A stretch of DNA of 64,000 bases from Flabesymbios commensalis (GCA_964017125.1 OZ024915.1:18567174-18631173), one strand, 5' to 3'; positions 32,290 through 43,930 are shown, counted from the first letter of the stretch. Numbers and translations: made by a program. Notes: a model not told the origin generated them from the sequence alone.

Positions 32290-34228
32290 CAATCAGAATG
32301 AATAAGAGTTAGAAAATGTTTTTTTTTTTCAAAACAAATACAAATGTAATTCACATAAAGAAATACATGCATTTATAAATATTATGAAAAAAAAATAGTT
32401 GGCAACAGAGCATATTGCTTTATTTCAGGTAAGAGGCATAATTTAAATACCCTGTGTTTATTTAAGCATCTAATCATGATAATGGCAAATTTAATTTTAA
32501 GTTAAGATTTATACGTGCTTTTATAAAACTAACCTTGTTTTGTGTAGATATATTTTATACTGTTCTTTTTAATTACACTTACAAAAAATATACATCTATC
32601 GATCATAATGTTATAAGACGAACTCTTTGTTCACCTCGTCCCCGTCGATAAATCGATTGATATTCATTTGAAACAACATTTGTACCTCAGGATTAAATAA
32701 TACTCGTCAATATTGTCAAAGTCACGTAAAAAAACAAATAAAGACGATATCACGTATTTCTTGTTACTCCGGAGTTTTTACTAGGAACAAAAACGGTAAC
32801 AAATCAACTTGTCCAAAGAGTTTTTGCCTTTTATATTAGTTTCCAATAGCTTAGAAATAATAGTAATTGTGTGGAACTACGTGTTATACTGGTCTGTCAT
32901 AAAAGCCGTTGCCGAGACACAAATAATCACCCCGGGCGTTAAACTGCAATTTGATAAACTATTGACTAAAATAGAAAATAAATAATCAAATTTCACCTTT
33001 CAAATCTATTGATCTAGAAAAACGCATATACTATTTATACACTCAGCCAATTAAGTCTGTGTTTTCATGAGATTGATTATTATGATAAAGGTGAGTTTGC
33101 TCACATAATTTACAGTTATAGACTAAAAGATATAAGTTCAGATATTTACTGAGAAAATAGTATGTCTATATTATAACAATTCCGAAACATATAAACATGT
33201 TTGATGCGATTAATTTATTAGTACAACCAGAGATTATTTAATACTATTAAATAATTTCAGGTACAACTTTGCAAAAATTTTCTCTCATTGGTATAACAAT
33301 GACTTAATAAGCAACTGAAATATAAAATTGAACGTGCGTATTGTCACGTGTATATCAGTGGGCACACATAATCAACTTGTTGGCTAATTACCATGATTAT
33401 TAACCAGGTGATGATAATTAATAGGACAGCTAATTCTCAGTGGATGTAGTGTTACGCGATGTCACCAGAGTCGGAGCCTGTCTTCAGGGATTTGCATACA
33501 TTTATATTTCACCTGAACCACAATCCCGTTAGAAGTACACATGTATCATGTAGAATAGGTGTTGATTAAATAATAATTTATTACACAACCTACACTATTA
33601 GAAGACCATTTGATCCTCGTCTCCACTGCTATAACCAGGTGACAAAGAACGGCAACCCAGCAAACAAAATAGTTCTTCCCCACTAATTGCTGTACTGTTT
33701 CGGAGTCAACTAGTCAGACAAATATAACAAAATGGCAAATAATTAAAAATCGCGGTATGCGCATAATTTTAAACTGTCACCCCAGGACTCACATATTTGA
33801 CATGCTTTCTGAACTAAAATGGCCAAGTTTAAAAAAAATGATTTTTTTTTACCAGTTTGTCATGGTTTTCAACATTAAAAATTCAGCAACCCCAAATTAC
33901 ATGTTTGACTGGTTTACCTGCCCAACGAACCAATACCCTACTCGTTCATCCACTTCTAGAGACTTCTATGTGAGTAATTAAGGCACACCCGCAATCCTTC
34001 ATCTCAACTGCACTCGCCACTGGAAAAGGCTACCTTCAACACCATGAACTGACAAACATCAGATCTTTTAAGAGAGCTCGCACATATTTTTCATCGCCGA
34101 CAGCACTGGCATAAAAAAATAGTACAAATCTGTGTTGTTGGCGATGAAATAAGTTTTGAAATGCATGTTTTGAAATGCATTTTATTGCTTAATGCATTAC
34201 AAATATTGTCCATTGTCTAACAACCACG
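32290..34228. other. Non-coding, nothing recognised
   Basis: AT-rich sequence without a supported gene. A family A start (CCCAGCAAACAAAATAG) sits at 33656, and a degenerate A half-copy lies at about 34232-34290. Confidence 0.35.
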
Positions 34229-34369
34229 GCAACTCAGCAAACAAGAGACGTTGTCCCAATGCTGGTTAAATGTTGGCTGAGCGATGTTTTAGCACAGATA
34301 GCTATGACAATATAACTTCAAATCATAACCCACTGCTAGCACGTGAATGTTTGTAATTAATTTGATGAC

Positions 34370-35050
34370 AGAAGGTTAATTTAATCATTGTTTACCACGC
34401 ATCATTAGACGAGTAGGTTACGCCACCAGATTCACTCACCAGGTGGGGCTTGTGGCGCATGCTTCTGGCGTGACGACGGCAGACAGGAGACGTTAGCCCA
34501 AAGTTGTTTTATTGCTGGCCCAGCGTCGTAAGCGTTGGGCTATCACTAACCCAGCACTGGTTCAAAATTGTGTGCTTGCTGGGACATTGCTTGACCTTTT
34601 GATCGCATGAACATTTCTCGTGTTATCATAGTTATAGGCTATATGGTTATATCATGCAGAAAAGTAATATTTAAACATACATATTTTACGCTTTCCAATA
34701 CATATTTTACGCTTAACAATAATTTGTTTTGCGTTAAAAACTCGGATTTGGTCTGTATGTTATTGTAATGTGCTATGAATCTATGTCAGCTCTAGAATTG
34801 AAAAGGTTAATTGTTTAGCTGCCTCTGGCAGTTTTTGTCATGAGCGGTGCTTAACAATAGATGGACGAATGTGTGTTTGGTGAATTCAGGCGGCAAAGTA
34901 TTATTTAGTTTAATCGATTGGAAACCTATCCCCCTAATTACTGTACCTGTCGATATAATGTGTCACGGGGCACAACATAACGTGTGTAAATTCCTACACC
35001 CAGATGGCGTAACAAGGTGAGTGAATGACCTTGTTATTTTAAGACGTAAG
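34370..35050 (+). repeat. Dispersed repeat M, copy 2, with a family A insertion
   Basis: Collinear with 22030-22570. A family A hairpin (34485-34583) sits between the first block and the rest, at a point where copy 1 has none. Confidence 0.6.
34485..34583. repeat. Family A foldback
   Basis: GACAGGAGACGTTAGCCC ... TTGTGTGCTTGCTGGG; centre CGTC-GTA-AGCG. Confidence 0.7.
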
Positions 35051-35397
35051 ACGTATTCATGTTCATTGTCGGTAATTTCAATACACTTAGTAGTTTCAGA
35101 CTCACCAAAATAACGAAATTTTCCATTCTTCTCTTAATCTGCTTATTCATGTTACTGTATTGAGGCAAGCAGAAATGGTCTACTGTATCTTGGATTTGCA
35201 CGGCAGTATTTCTGGCACACGCAAAATGTTCTATCCTGCGAGGTAATGTGCATTTAAATCATTTTATTGTCATCCTAGGGCACAATTGTTTTTCATCTCA
35301 ATTTCTCGGGTTATATGCCTACTTTTTCGCTAATAATTTCACATTATATGTGCTGCATGCACTTACCTAGCTTGGCCAGATATTGTACATCTGACCA

Positions 35398-35501
35398 GTA
35401 TTCTCGTACAAGTTACGATATATCGTAGGCTTCGGATTGGACGAGATGGCCATCTCGGCCAATCCGAAGCCTACGATATATCGTAATTTGTACGAGAATA
35501 C
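35398..35501. repeat. Family F palindrome, reference copy
   Basis: GTATTCTCGTACAAGTTACG pairs with CGTAATTTGTACGAGAATAC across 104 bp with one or two mismatches. The centre is CGAGATGGCCATCTCG, with no unpaired loop. Other copies at 37.70, 51.93 and 56.68 kb. Confidence 0.8.
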
Positions 35502-35807
35502 GACTCCGTCGGCCATCCTGTTGGTATTATGAAAAAACTGTCACGTGCACCAACTGAATGATTGCTTACTCTATTTTAACACTAATTCATCACCACTAAC
35601 ATAAGATAAAATATATGAATCGGCATACTCCAAAAAAAGCAACCCTTACTAAATTTGTTATTAAGGTCCCCCCCCCCCCTGTGGTATATTAGAGAATATA
35701 TATAAAAAATACGTGGAAATATAATGAGTAATTGTTTCGCAGCGTGGTTATTAGATTTGGTACAAAAAGCGAGAAAATCATCGTATGCCTTGAGAAATAA
35801 AATACAT

Positions 35808-37146
35808 TGAGAATTGTGGAATAATCCAGCAGTTGTACTGAAATTATTTGATGCCATAGTAAAACCCATTCTTACATATACATCTGAAGTGTGGTGTCAG
35901 CAATTTACAAAACAAATTTCAAATACAGACATACAAAAATGTGATAGTTTGGAATTTGAAAAACTTCATAATACAATTTGTAAACATATACTAGGTGTGG
36001 GGAAATATAGTAATAATTTGGCGGCTAGATTAGAATTGGGAAGGACACCAATTTCTATGTTTGTTTAAAGACAAGTTTTGAATTACTGGAATAAATTAGA
36101 GAAGAGTCCACATGATTCAATACTGTATAATTGTTTATTATCTGAAAAATCAGTGCATAATCAAAATATCGCATCATGGTATACTGTAGTTGTGAACACA
36201 ATGGGTGATAACATGTGTAATATTGACAACATAAATAAAAAATATAATAGTTTCAGTAACATTAAGAAATGAACAAGTACTCAAACAAAATATTGTTGAA
36301 TATTTAGAAGAAATTAGTAGCTCTACAGCAGGTTATAAAATGAGAACTTATGGTAAAATAAAGACAGGGGTAAAAATGGAACCATATTTGATGAGTAAAT
36401 TAAATAAAAGTGAGAAGATACAAATAAGTAAATTTAGAGTTGGAGATCACAATTTACATATGGAGACTGGCAGGCACTGTAAGCCTAAAACGCCAATAGA
36501 TAAAAGAACTTGTTGTAATTGTAATGAAGTTGAAGATAAAGTACATTTTCTTGTTGATTGTTTATTGTATGATGAGCCTAGAGTAAAATATAAATTAATA
36601 GCGCCACATGGATATCATGATTCTACAGCTAAATTTGTAGAAATTTTAAAAAATGATGAAAAATCACACAATTTGACAACATTTTTAAAAGAAGCCTTTG
36701 AAATAAGAAATAAGGTTTGCAAGTCCTCTAAATAAAGGGAAGTTTTGTAATATATTGGTCAGTATATTAAATTGCTCAATGTGACATTGTCTACACATTA
36801 GTATAATCCTATAATAACAAAATGTTGTTTGCTATGTTATTATATGTAAATTAGCAACTGGAATTCATATACGTTGAGTAATTTCAATATATACGCTGTA
36901 AATGTAAAGCTGGCCATGCTCTTGTCATATTTTATAGGTTATAAATAGTATTGTTTGCCTAAACATTGATATTATGTAAAATAATTATGGTAGCACACCC
37001 ATTTAGTTTTTCAAGTACTAAAAAAGGATCAGCTAAAAGTGTTGATTCTTGTTTTAAATGTATGTTCCAAATATATGTTGTTTTTTTGTGAATTTACACA
37101 AACGCTTGTGTTTTATTCAATAAATGATTCTGATTCTGATTCTGAA
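35808..37146 (+). mobile_element. 5'-truncated LINE: end of ORF2 plus 3' UTR
   Basis: Starts in the region after the RT (KLFDAIVKPILTYTSEVW; KHILGVGKYSNNLAARLELG), changes frame near 36066 and again near 36270, and ends with an open tail (36340-36735). The tail has the zinc-binding pattern C-C-x-C...H-F-L-x2-C. The 3' UTR ends AATAAATGA followed by TTCTGA repeats (37119-37145). This is another LINE family than the one at 26-32 kb; the clade is not resolved. Confidence 0.8.
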
Positions 37147-37194
37147 TTGACATTTATTTCAGGGTTACGTGAATGTATGATACCTTTGGCACAC

Positions 37195-37335
37195 TGAGGG
37201 TTAATTTTATTATTGTCTTCCACGCATCAATGACTTCGGAAAAGAACAGGTGACATAATAAGTTGTCAGCCCAATTCACCAGGTGGGGCTGCTGGCTGAT
37301 GGGCGGGGCGTGACGAGAGACATCGCAACAAGCTG
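37195..37335 (+). repeat. Dispersed repeat M, partial copy
   Basis: CCACGCATCAATGACTTCGG, AATTCACCAGGTGGGGCTGC and GATGGGCGGGGCGTGACG match the first block of copies 1 and 2. Confidence 0.5.
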
Positions 37336-37694
37336 ACACTTTGACACCTGAGGGTGAGTTAACACGAGTGGTAAACGCTTCATATAATTATGTGCGCTAC
37401 ATTAGTTTTTTTATATAATAGAACGACATTCTCAAGATAAATTAAATAGTTAACCTTCTTATAGTTAGTTTAATCCGCGTATAGTTTATCATGTTTCTCT
37501 TGAGATTATTGAATTTTTAAAGCAATTTACTATTTTAAAATATTGGCGAATATGTCAATTTCTAACACACACATGGTTTATTTTGTACTACAATGTCAAA
37601 AAGCAGTAACAGCTCAATTCAACGGGAATCAGTTACTGCATTTTGGTTTGTTACACGGCATACTTGTTGAGCATTCACCGGCAGTTTATATCCT

Positions 37695-37795
37695 GGGCCC
37701 GTATTCTAGTACAAGTTCAGATTAGTCGAGAAGGCCATCTCGATCAATCCGAAGCCTACGATATATCGTAACTTGTACGCGAATATGGACCCGCT
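37695..37795. repeat. Family F palindrome, diverged
   Basis: GTATTCTAGTACAAGTTCAG at the left, CGATATATCGTAACTTGTAC at the right. Confidence 0.65.
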
Positions 37796-38116
37796 GACGC
37801 GTGCTTTACAATAACCGACCTCAAGATTTCTCTTGATTATTGTATCTGTGAACATTGCATATTTTGATATATTTCGTTATACTTTTATATGTACAACATC
37901 AATAAAATATTTGTTTGTCTGTATCTAAAAACTAAAATTAGCTTTAATTATATTTTAATTTTAAAGTGCAGGTATAAACATATATATTTATTTGTATTTC
38001 CAAGTAGCAGTGAAGTAGTGTTACGTCCAGTATTAATCATTTGCGATTTATATATTCAAAAGTTCACAAAACCGAAAATCGTCTTTTATTGTAGTCAGCG
38101 TGATATTAGCTGATGA

Positions 38117-38434
38117 GGGCGGGGGCCCTAGGGTAGTGGTTAGCACCGCTGCCTTTCACGCCAGAGTTCAGGGTTCGGTTCCCGGACTCGGCGGTTCGAA
38201 AGGAACAAAAATGTTTCTTCCCCATCCACGTGTGAAAGTCAGTATTGCGGGGAGCCTCCGTGTCCGAGAGGTAGCGTGCTCGGCCTCAGACCGCCAGGGC
38301 TCGAATTTCGAATCCTGCGTCTGGAGGACAGTGTCATCTCAATCATCTCACCATCCTCAGGAGGTTCTCCTGGCCCAGTTTAGCCTATATGTGCACGAAG
38401 GTGGCCTAAAGCCCGATTCATTTCATTTCATTTC
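38117..38434 (+). mobile_element. Dimeric tRNA-derived SINE with 12-bp duplication
   Basis: Flanked by perfect ATTAGCTGATGA repeats (38105-38116, 38435-38446). It has two tRNA-like units in tandem. The first carries TAGTGGTTAGCACCGC as A box and GGTTCGGTTCC as B box. The second, after a spacer with AAATGTTTCTTCCCC, carries GTCCGAGAGGTAGCGTGCTC and GGCTCGAATTTCGAATCC. The body ends in ATTTC repeats. Pol III transcription from the first unit and LINE-driven retroposition are inferred. Reference copy. Confidence 0.9.
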
Positions 38435-38444
38435 ATTAGCTGAT

Positions 38445-38640
38445 GACTTTGCCCATCCTTGTCTCATGCCTTGTCATTGATCTGAGTCAAACATAAGAGA
38501 AGTATCTTGGTGAGAGGCGCCCCCTGCTGAGACCAATCTGAACCCTCTGCCTAAGCAGCGCCACCTGTGGATAAACGTAATGTCAGCAGCTTAATCCTAC
38601 ATTCTCTTTCTTCTGTCAAGATGTTGTTCCACCAATTGAA
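38445..38640 (+). repeat. Dispersed repeat N, partial copy
   Basis: GGCGCCCCCTGCTGAGACC and AGCGCCACCTGTGGATAAAC match the first conserved block of N. Confidence 0.5.
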
Positions 38641-38653
38641 GAGTAATGTTAAA

Positions 38654-38888
38654 CCCTTTAATTGCGAAATTCTTCAATTTGGATTTTCACCCACTTGAAG
38701 TTGTGTCTCGCTGACGCGATCCACAACTTCAAGTGAGTGAAAATTATTCAGATTTGACAAAATGGAGGTCAACTCGTTTCAAATCTTGCTGGATGATGTC
38801 ACATTTTATCGTTAATATATTTAAAATGTGGTACTTGATGTGCTAATAGAAAATGAAAACCCGAATAAAAGCGGCACTTATGATACCG
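38654..38888 (+). repeat. Family B foldback
   Basis: CCCTTTAATTGCG start after TTAA, intact hairpin (apex TCGC-TGAC-GCGA), right end GCGGCACTTATGATACC decayed. Confidence 0.75.
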
Positions 38889-38926
38889 GTTTATTTTTGT
38901 CTCATTTTACCTTCTCTGTGAGTACA

Positions 38927-39240
38927 AAAATAAAATGAATCGGGCTTTAGGCCACCTTTGTGCACATATAGGCTAAACTGGGCCAGGAGAACCTCCTGAG
39001 GATGGTGAGATGATTGAGATGACACTGTCCTCCAGACACAGGATTTGAAATTCGAGCCCTGGCGGTCTGAGGCCGACCACGCTACCTCTCGGTCACGGAG
39101 GCTCCCCACAATACTGACTTTCACACATGGATTTGGAAGAAACATTTTTTGTTTCTTTCAAACCGCCGAGATCGGGAACCGAACCCCTAAATCTGGCGTG
39201 AAAGGCAGCGGTGCTAACCACTACCATAGGGCCCCCGCCC
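38927..39240 (-). mobile_element. Dimeric tRNA-derived SINE with 14-bp duplication
   Basis: Reverse copy between perfect TCTCTGTGAGTACA repeats (38913-38926, 39241-39254). Both tRNA-like units and the spacer are present. Inserted just downstream of a family B element. Confidence 0.9.
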
Positions 39241-39346
39241 TCTCTGTGAGTACACGCATCCCGTTTGCATTTATGTAAGATGATCTCAAAAGGCCATACA
39301 ATAATGTTTTCAATTTTGACATGTTTTGCAAGAACATATGTTTTTG

Positions 39347-39814
39347 GACACATGATCACAATACATTTTAACTGATCAACATGCATTAGTAAATAAAAAT
39401 CCAATTGACATTCGTTATTTAATTTATGATTACTATAGATAGTATCTGCGTAATCACCTCAATATAAATCGCAAAACACACCAACGCTAACGCGAACGCG
39501 ATTATTTATATATGTTTGATTTTCCAAATCTTGTTCAACCCTTTAACCGCCTAATTATCAATTGGAATTTCCACCCACTTGACACATGATCACAATACAT
39601 TTTAACTGATCAACATGCATTAGTAAATAAAAATCCAATTGACATTCGTTATTTAATTTATGATTACTATAGATGGTATCTGCGTAATCACCTCAATATA
39701 AATCGCAAAACACACCAACGCTAACGCGAACGCGATTATTTATATATGTTTGATTTTCCAAATCTTGTTCAACCCTTTAACCGCCTAATTATCAATTGGA
39801 ATTTTCACCCACTT
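39347..39814. repeat. 234-bp tandem duplication
   Basis: 39347-39580 and 39581-39814 are direct repeats with about two differences (A/G near 39442, C/T near 39571). The repeat unit ends inside the left arm of a family B hairpin (CACCCACTTG), so only the second unit continues into a whole B element. Confidence 0.9.
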
Positions 39815-40009
39815 GAAGTTGTGTCTCGCTGACGCGATCCACAACTTCAAGTGAGTGAAAATTATGCAGTTTTGACAAAATAAAGGTCAACTCTTTTCAA
39901 ATCTTGCTGGTTGATGTCACATTTTATCTTTAACATATTTAAAATGTGGTACTTAATTTGCTAATAAAAAATGAAAACTCGAATATATGTGGCACCGGTG
40001 ATTAAAGGT
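39773..40009 (+). repeat. Family B foldback
   Basis: CCCTTTAACCGCC start, hairpin complete, end GGTGATTAAAGG. The left arm is also present in truncated form at 39539-39580 because of the tandem duplication. Confidence 0.75.
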
Positions 40010-40189
40010 TTGAGCATTTATTTAATTCCCAATAACTGTGAATTAAACTGCTAATAAAACAGGTTAAAAACGACTCTAGTCAGGCTTAGCAGGCAAAGGG
40101 TCATTGAGGTAATACATCAGTTCAGGTGTGGATAAAAGTACTAGATGAAGCTAGATGAGCAGCGAGCGAGTAGCCAGTGCTGTCTACGT

Positions 40190-40423
40190 TTATCCGCCGG
40201 TGCCGCATATATTCGGGTTTTCCTTTTTTATTAGCACATTAAGTACCACATTTTAAATATGTTCTGGATAAAATGTGACATCAACCAGCAAGATTTGAAA
40301 AGAGTTGACCTCCATTTTGTCAAATCTGAATAATTTTCACTCACTTGAAGTTGTGGATCGCGTCAGCGAGGCACAACTTCAAGTGGGTGAAAATTTAGAT
40401 TGAATAATTTGGCGGTTAAAGAG
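40190..40423 (-). repeat. Family B foldback
   Basis: Reverse copy; CCGCCGGTGCCGCATATATT start, apex TCGC-GTCA-GCGA, right end GGCGGTTAAAGAG before TTAA (40424-40427). Confidence 0.75.
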
Positions 40424-40429
40424 TTAAAA

Positions 40430-40970
40430 CAATATGCATTTTTGTCTATATGAAATTAGGACAAAAAAAGAAACACAACTTCAACTGAACGAAAAATACA
40501 ATTTTTGAACGCTTCATATGTAATAAATGATTATTTTGTTTTTACCCACGTGCGTGAGTATGACAAGAATACAAAGTGATTCACTTTTTCAATTATTAAC
40601 TTAAATGTTGGTGTTCAGAAATTTACAAAGTAACCAAGACTAAACCACGGTCGGTAGACACAGCAATAGTTAGAGCAATTTATTGTATCATTTATGACAA
40701 TGTTGCATTGCTTCATTTGACCAATAAACTGATAAAGTCGTCACTGCAGACAATGAGTTACTACTTTCTTGGGAGGGGGGGGGGGGGAGGAGCTGCCATG
40801 GGGGAAACTGCCATTCATGTTTTCCAGCATTAATGTCGCGTTATAGCTGTTTATTTTTATAATCTCGTGTCAGATCGGTGATTACAGCTGTTTAAATTAA
40901 GGCTGGAACATGGCTGTTACTAGCGCTATATGTCAGTAGACCTAAAACCGCGTTCATTCATTATATGTTA
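40430..40970. other. Non-coding, G-run
   Basis: Nothing coding. A G-run lies at about 40773-40790. TTTTCCAGCATTAATGTCGC resembles the family E left arm. Confidence 0.35.
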
Positions 40971-40972
40971 GT

Positions 40973-41050
40973 AAACAGTTAACGTTGGGCCAGCGTTGTA
41001 GACGGCGGACCAACGTTAACCTACCATTGGATCAGTGCATCTTTGCAGGG
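40973..41050. repeat. Family A foldback
   Basis: AACGTTGGGCCAGCGTT-GTA-GACGGCGGACC, then AACCTACCATTGGATCA. Confidence 0.6.
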
Positions 41051-41302
41051 TAATGTTACTTCATGACAAGTCACTGTCATACAAGTCGTATAAATGAAAA
41101 AAATACTTTTAAATGTTTAATTAAAACTTATTTCAATCCAAATGATAAACACTGATAAAGTAGCACGAAATGCAGATAGTATACTCGTGGCAATATTCTA
41201 CACCTAAATATTCACAGTATCAAAGGTTGTCATTTGGAGAAATGAATCAACCAATCACTACCCCCGATTCCGCTGTCACTTAACATGTTATCTATGAGTA
41301 GA

Positions 41303-41600
41303 GGGCGGGGGCCCTAGGGTAGTGGTTAGCACCGCTGCCTTTCACGCTAGAGTCCGGGGTTCGGTTCCCGGTCTCGGCGGTTTAAAAGAAACAAAAAATG
41401 AAATGTTTCTTCCCCATCCACGTGTGAAAGTCAGTATTGTGGGGAGCCTCCGTGACCGAGAGGTAGCGTGCTCGGCCTCAGACCGCCTGTGTCTGAAGGA
41501 CAGTGTCATCTCAATCATCTCACCATCCTCAGGAGGTTCTCCTGGCCCAGTTTAGCCTATATGTGCACAAAGGTGGCATAAAGCCAGATTTATTTCATTT
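41303..41600 (+). mobile_element. Dimeric tRNA-derived SINE, internal deletion
   Basis: Between TATCTATGAGTAGA and TATCTATAAGTAGA (14 bp, one difference). The first tRNA-like unit is intact. The second lacks its B box (deletion near 41489). Confidence 0.88.
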
Positions 41601-42084
41601 TATCTATAAGTAGAATGTCATACTTGGGAGAAATTTCTAAAAACAAAACCATTTATTGGATCAGAAGTTCTCGTCATAGCCTCAACATGTGAGGCAGGGA
41701 TAAATACGCTAAGGTTAACAAAACAGGTGATGTGTCGATTGTTAACGTGATTTGAAAAATCGAAACTTTAACATCGGTAAGGCTGTCTTGTATGTTCTGA
41801 ATGAAATTGAAAAAATGGAAAAAAATGTTAGAATTTTATTAATATTATTGACCTAGCTGGTTTTCATTATATTATCTTCATTTCTTGTGAACTTCTGCAT
41901 AAAGACGGTACGCGCAGTTAAGAAATAAATCTACCCCAGGATTTTGGAAATATTTAGGTGTATGAATATAAAGCTTTAGATAATAAAATCATAATGTATC
42001 AAAATTGCCAATTTTATATCACAAAAGTTCAATTGCAAACGTGTCAATTTGGATTAAAACCAAACGACGCGCGAAGATTATCGT

Positions 42085-42170
42085 ACAGTAAACAGAAGAC
42101 GTTCAATCAATGTTGGGTCAATACTGGGTCACCGTTCTAGACTTTGGGCCAACATGGAGCAGGAATAATG
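42085..42170. repeat. Family A foldback, degenerate
   Basis: CAGTAAACAGAAGACGTTCA ... GGGCCAACATGGAGCAGG; centre CGTTC-TAGAC. Confidence 0.55.
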
Positions 42171-42271
42171 GTTGAATAGTGCATGTTTTCTGGAAGTTTA
42201 CCCCGTTGAGTGGTAATGACACACTATTACCTAATCAACCCAATATAAAAAATAAGATTAATTTTTTTTAA

Positions 42272-42508
42272 CCCTTTAACTGCCGGTGCCGCATATATTC
42301 GGGTTTTCATTTTTATTAGCACATTATGTACCAACTATTGAACATGTTCAAGATAAAATGTGACATCAATTAGCAATATTTGAAATCAGTTGACCTCCAT
42401 TTTGTCAAATCTGAATAATTTTCACTCACTTGAAGTTGTGGACCGCGTCAGCGAGACACAACTTCAAGTGGGTGAAGATTCAGATTGAATAATTTGGCGG
42501 TTAAAGGG
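42272..42508 (-). repeat. Family B TTAA foldback, near complete
   Basis: TTAA at 42268-42271, CCCTTTAACTGCCGG start, apex CCGC-GTCA-GCGA, end GGCGGTTAAAGGG before TGAA (decayed TTAA). Confidence 0.8.
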
Positions 42509-42544
42509 TGAAATTAGTTAAATCCCTTCAACCACAATGCTCAT

Positions 42545-42705
42545 GTCTGTGTTGTTTTTTGATCTTGATCATTAAGTTTTAAACGTAACATGCTTAACAT
42601 AAGCCCTCCTTGTGTGTGACGCCCCCTAGTGAGACAACTCAAACCTTCGTCTTTAATAGTACCACCTGTGGATCGAATTGATCTATCATCGCTTTCTACA
42701 ATATA
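42545..42705 (+). repeat. Dispersed repeat N, partial copy
   Basis: TGACGCCCCCTAGTGAGACA and GTACCACCTGTGGATCGAA match the first conserved block. Confidence 0.5.
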
Positions 42706-42822
42706 AATAAATAGTCAACAAAATAATAAGAACGATATTAGGTTAATTAATTAGAATATTATTCAAGCATTTTGATCACACATATTGATATTAATAATGA
42801 TTATTGCATTTTTTTTAATGAC

Positions 42823-43008
42823 AAAATCTGACGACTACAGACGCCAGATTGAAAAAAATAAACATTCACAATGTCCGAATACCCATAACATGCTGATAGG
42901 TATTCAAATGAAGCAGAAAGAGCTAACTACGACATTTATGATGATTTTATGTGGAAAAAACCCTTTGGTCTCCAGGTTTTATGTAAAAATATTTCTGCGT
43001 TTTAAGGG
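42823..43008 (-). repeat. Family D foldback, partial
   Basis: CATAACATGCTGATAGGTAT, AAAGAGCTAACTACGACATT, end CTGCGTTTTAAGGG before TTAA (43009-43012). The GACGTC palindrome is nearly lost. Confidence 0.65.
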
Positions 43009-43014
43009 TTAAAG

Positions 43015-43530
43015 CTGATTGTTCGTCACAACAATATACTATCTGGATATACCACCTATATCCAGCAGCAAGCACGACGCAATTATCGAATGTTTTTAAA
43101 GGAAAATTCACTTTAAATCTGTAACTTTCGTGTTGCATGTTTTTCGCTCATTGCTCATGCAATTTTTATCCGATTGTCATGAAATTTTTAAAGCGTTTGT
43201 TTCTAGTTTTACGGCACCTGCCCTGAAAATTTCAAGACAAAATAATATGTAGCTTAAAAGTCAGACCATTTGATATGTAGTTTTTTCGAATTATGACGCT
43301 CCTCTATATAAACCCATTGAACGCTATCAGCTTCAATCACAAAATTCCACTACATGTGAAATTGTCTAACTTTTAAAATACATTTTCAAATTTCACGAAA
43401 TTTTTCAGGGTAGGCGCCGCCGGAATACTTGAAAAGAGTGCTTGCAAAAATTCATGAAAATTGATTTAGAATTGATTGAGAAATCAGCGAAAAACACCCA
43501 CCGCTGGTGGAAGTTGACCGCAACTATATA
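43015..43530. other. Non-coding, nothing recognised
   Basis: Runs such as CATGAAATTTTTAAAGCG and CACGAAATTTTTCAGGGTAG suggest an unclassified repeat, but no second copy was found. Confidence 0.35.
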
Positions 43531-43534
43531 ATCT

Positions 43535-43612
43535 TACCTGGCCTAACGTCTACGACGCTGGCCCAGCATTATATCAACATTGGGTCACTGCCTCGAGTTA
43601 TATGGTGAACAC
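43535..43612. repeat. Family A foldback, right part
   Basis: CCTAACGTC-TAC-GACGCTGGCCC, then CAACATTGGGTCACTGCCTC. Confidence 0.65.
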
Positions 43613-43821
43613 ATAATGATAAATATATATAACACAAATAATAGTCTACCTTGAACAAGGTAAGGGCGCAATTACACTATGTCAGAATGATACATTTATT
43701 GATATTTAAAAAAAAATATGGTGATAATGCATGGGCTAGAAAAGTTCCTTTGGAATTGATGTTACCACAAATGAGGTAACACGATCAAAGTCAATGTGAG
43801 ATGTTTATGAGTGTACTATAC

Positions 43822-43930
43822 TCAACAAACACAAAACATTTGCATAACATTTGTACAACGTTGGCCCAACGTCTTCGACGTTGGTCCAACATTGTACAAA
43901 TGTTATACAAATGTTTTCCGTTTGCTATAT
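43822..43930. repeat. Family A foldback, long-stem subtype
   Basis: CAACAAACACAAAACATTTG ... CAAATGTTTTCCGTTTGCT; stem TTTGTACAACGTTGGCCC, centre CGTC-TTC-GACG. One of the most regular copies. Confidence 0.85.

Noticed and set aside
35669-35680. C-run (also a G-run at about 40773-40790)
   Set aside because: Simple homopolymers, likely length-variable; no further signal.
38130-38185. Functional tRNA gene
   Set aside because: A and B boxes are present but there is no closed acceptor stem, and the unit sits inside a SINE with target-site duplications.
38100-38480. 126-codon open frame, and similar ones at 38891-39145, 39093-39404, 41322-41555 and 17653-17985
   Set aside because: All are translations of the dimeric SINE; the shared peptide pattern comes from the repeat.
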